Source: an uncultured Polaribacter sp. (GTDB taxonomy: Bacteria; Bacteroidota; Bacteroidia; Flavobacteriales; Flavobacteriaceae). Taken from it: 64,000 nucleotides of DNA. The stretch lies in assembly GCF_947503875.1 (NCBI RefSeq), contig NZ_CANNFH010000002.1:1-64000 (forward strand), in the 5' to 3' direction. This document shows, one piece after another, positions 62,555-64,000 of the stretch (positions are counted from its first letter, which is position 1; each line of letters opens with the position of its first letter). The notes under the pieces are model-generated. The model did not search any database, was not told the DNA's origin, and was given only the letters and a program-made list of their open reading frames with translations. A program made the translations under genes and the position numbers.

Positions 62555-64000
62555 ATGAAAAATACAATAGAAGGAAAAATAGTTGTTTCGGCCATCTTAT
62601 TCAGTTTCTTTTTTGCATGTACTTCAGAAAATCAAACTTCTGAAAAAAGTGAAAAAGACAAAGAGATTGCCAACAAAGTTCAAGATTTACTAGGTAAAAT
62701 GACTTTGGATGAAAAAATTGCTGAAATGACGCAAGATGCTCCTGCAAATGAGCGTTTAGGGATCCCTTACATGAAGTATGCAGAAGCATTACATGGAGTT
62801 TGGTTAGTTTTAGATTATTATGGAAATACAACTGTGTATCCTCAAGCTATTGCAGCTGCCTCTACTTGGCAACCAGAATTGGTTAAAAAAATGGCTTCAC
62901 AAACAGCTATAGAAGCAAGAGCTTTAGGTGTTACACATACGTATTCACCTAATTTAGATGTTATTTCTGGAGACCCAAGATATGGAAGAGTAGAAGAATC
63001 TTATGGAGAAGACCCATATTTGGTTTCTAGAATGGGCGTTGCCTTTATACAAGGTTTGCAAGGAATGGGTGATGAGCAATTTGATGAAAATCATGTAATG
63101 GCAACAGCAAAACATTTTATTGGTTACCCAGAAAATAGACGTGGAATTAACGGAGGTTTTAGTGATATGTCTGAACGTAGATTAAGAGAAGTGTATTTAC
63201 CACCTTTTGAAGCAGCTATAAAGGAAGCAAAAATTGGTTCTTTAATGCCTGGTCATCAAGATTATAATGGCGTTCCAAATCACATGAATACTTGGTTGCT
63301 TAAAGATATTTTAAGAGATGAATTAGGTTTTGATGGTTTAATTGTTTCTGATAATAATGATATTGCTAGGTTAGGAACCATGCATTTTATTGCTGAAAAT
63401 AGAACAAAATCTGCCCTTTTAGGTTTAGAGGCAGGTGTTGATATGGATTTAGTTATTGGAAAAAATGAGAAATTAGCAGCGTATAATTCTAAAGTCTTAA
63501 AAGATACCATAACACAAAACCCAGATTTGGAGAAGTATATTGATATAGCTACAACGCGTATTTTAACTGCAAAATATAAGTTAGGTTTATTTGATGCAGA
63601 ACCAAAAGAAATTGATACAGAAACTGTATATACAAGTACAAAAGAACACCAAGAGTTTTCTTATGAAATGGCCAAAAAAGCTATTATTCTATTAAAAAAT
63701 GATAACAATGTTTTGCCTTTAGACATGTCTAAAATAAAATCATTAGCAGTTATTGGGCCAAATGCACATGAAAATAAACCTAAAAAAGGAACCTATTCTT
63801 TATTAGGTGGCTATTCTGGTTTGCCTCCATTTTATGTTTCTGCTTTAGATGGTATTAAAGCAAAAGTAGGCGATAAAGTAAAAATCAATTACGCAAAAGG
63901 TTGCGATTTGTTAAGCAACTCTAAAGATGGTTTTCCAGCAGCAATTGCAGCAGCAAAAAAATCGGATGCAGTGGTTTTAGTAATTGGAGGTTCTAGAAGA
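62555..64000 (+). CDS. GH3-family beta-glycosidase, lipoprotein (second; 3' end outside window)
   Basis: The frame is open from ATG 62555 to the window edge (482 codons visible). It is a lipoprotein with lipobox FFAC (Cys22). GH3 landmarks are MTLDEKIAEMTQDAP, YAEALHGVW, VYPQAIAAASTWQPEL, GDPRYGRVEESYGEDPYL, the Lys-His pair in ATAKHFIGYPENRRG and GFDGLIVSDNNDIARL with nucleophile Asp266. The second domain starts KKAIILLKNDNNVLPLD. It is clearly different from the first GH3 (ordinary EALHG sequence) but shares the SD-x-ND sequence after the nucleophile. It is probably periplasmic or surface-linked and trims ulvan oligomers; the exact sugar is unknown. Confidence 0.9.
   Translation, partial: MKNTIEGKIVVSAILFSFFFACTSENQTSEKSEKDKEIANKVQDLLGKMTLDEKIAEMTQDAPANERLGIPYMKYAEALHGVWLVLDYYGNTTVYPQAIAAASTWQPELVKKMASQTAIEARALGVTHTYSPNLDVISGDPRYGRVEESYGEDPYLVSRMGVAFIQGLQGMGDEQFDENHVMATAKHFIGYPENRRGINGGFSDMSERRLREVYLPPFEAAIKEAKIGSLMPGHQDYNGVPNHMNTWLLKDILRDELGFDGLIVSDNNDIARLGTMHFIAENRTKSALLGLEAGVDMDLVIGKNEKLAAYNSKVLKDTITQNPDLEKYIDIATTRILTAKYKLGLFDAEPKEIDTETVYTSTKEHQEFSYEMAKKAIILLKNDNNVLPLDMSKIKSLAVIGPNAHENKPKKGTYSLLGGYSGLPPFYVSALDGIKAKVGDKVKINYAKGCDLLSNSKDGFPAAIAAAKKSDAVVLVIGGSRR

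Overview
The window comes from an AT-rich marine member of the Bacteroidota, almost certainly Flavobacteriaceae. This is judged from SusC/SusD pairs, many secreted proteins with type IX secretion (T9SS, Por) C-terminal sorting domains, Bacteroidota-type promoters (a -7 box of the TAnnTTTG kind), and a sulfated algal polysaccharide locus. I cannot name the species from sequence alone.

Layout. (1) 1-3290: two T9SS-exported surface proteins: the end of a protein with nearly identical 222-bp MBG-type repeats, and a remarkable protein carrying an almost perfect eukaryotic-type ubiquitin directly after its signal peptide. (2) 3395-6729: housekeeping block with a small lipoprotein, glutaminyl-tRNA synthetase, a DUF2452-like protein, FolB and tRNA-Cys. 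(3) 6816-16277: L-rhamnose catabolism, with a GntR-type sugar-sensing regulator divergent from a bifunctional rhamnulose-1-phosphate aldolase/lactaldehyde dehydrogenase, rhamnose isomerase, rhamnulokinase and FMN-dependent L-lactate dehydrogenase, followed by an NCS1-like permease with a tiny two-helix membrane protein. An EamA-family transporter follows. (4) 17957-28962: two consecutive SusC/SusD pairs plus a surface lipoprotein. (5) 29386-64000: a long polysaccharide utilization locus with two small T9SS proteins, three beta-propeller (BNR_4-like) putative ulvan lyases, a Tat-type lipoprotein probably of lyase type, GH78, two S1 sulfatases (one fused to a second GH78-like domain), GH2, GH43, GH105, two GH3 enzymes and a nucleoside-hydrolase-like protein of unknown role.

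How it fits together. Rhamnosidases, sulfatases, a GH105 unsaturated-uronyl hydrolase, a GH43 and lyase-like propellers beside rhamnose catabolism point to ulvan, the sulfated rhamnose/uronate/xylose polysaccharide of green algae. T9SS and lipoprotein enzymes would cut the polymer outside or at the surface, SusCD would import oligomers, periplasmic lipoprotein enzymes would finish them, and cytoplasmic enzymes would turn rhamnose into DHAP plus lactate and then pyruvate. The substrate assignment is inference from enzyme content.

The strongest new signal is regulatory. Fifteen transcription units, from the rhamnose operon at 8 kb to the last GH3 at 62 kb, carry the same 18-bp direct-repeat element, consensus C-R-G-T-A-T-A, three bases, CAGGATAC, with a 10-bp period. 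In nearly all cases it lies exactly 19 bp upstream of a TAnnTTTG-like -7 box. This looks like one activator site occupying the -33 region of every promoter in the system. It links import, depolymerisation and rhamnose catabolism in one regulon whose activator is not encoded in the window.
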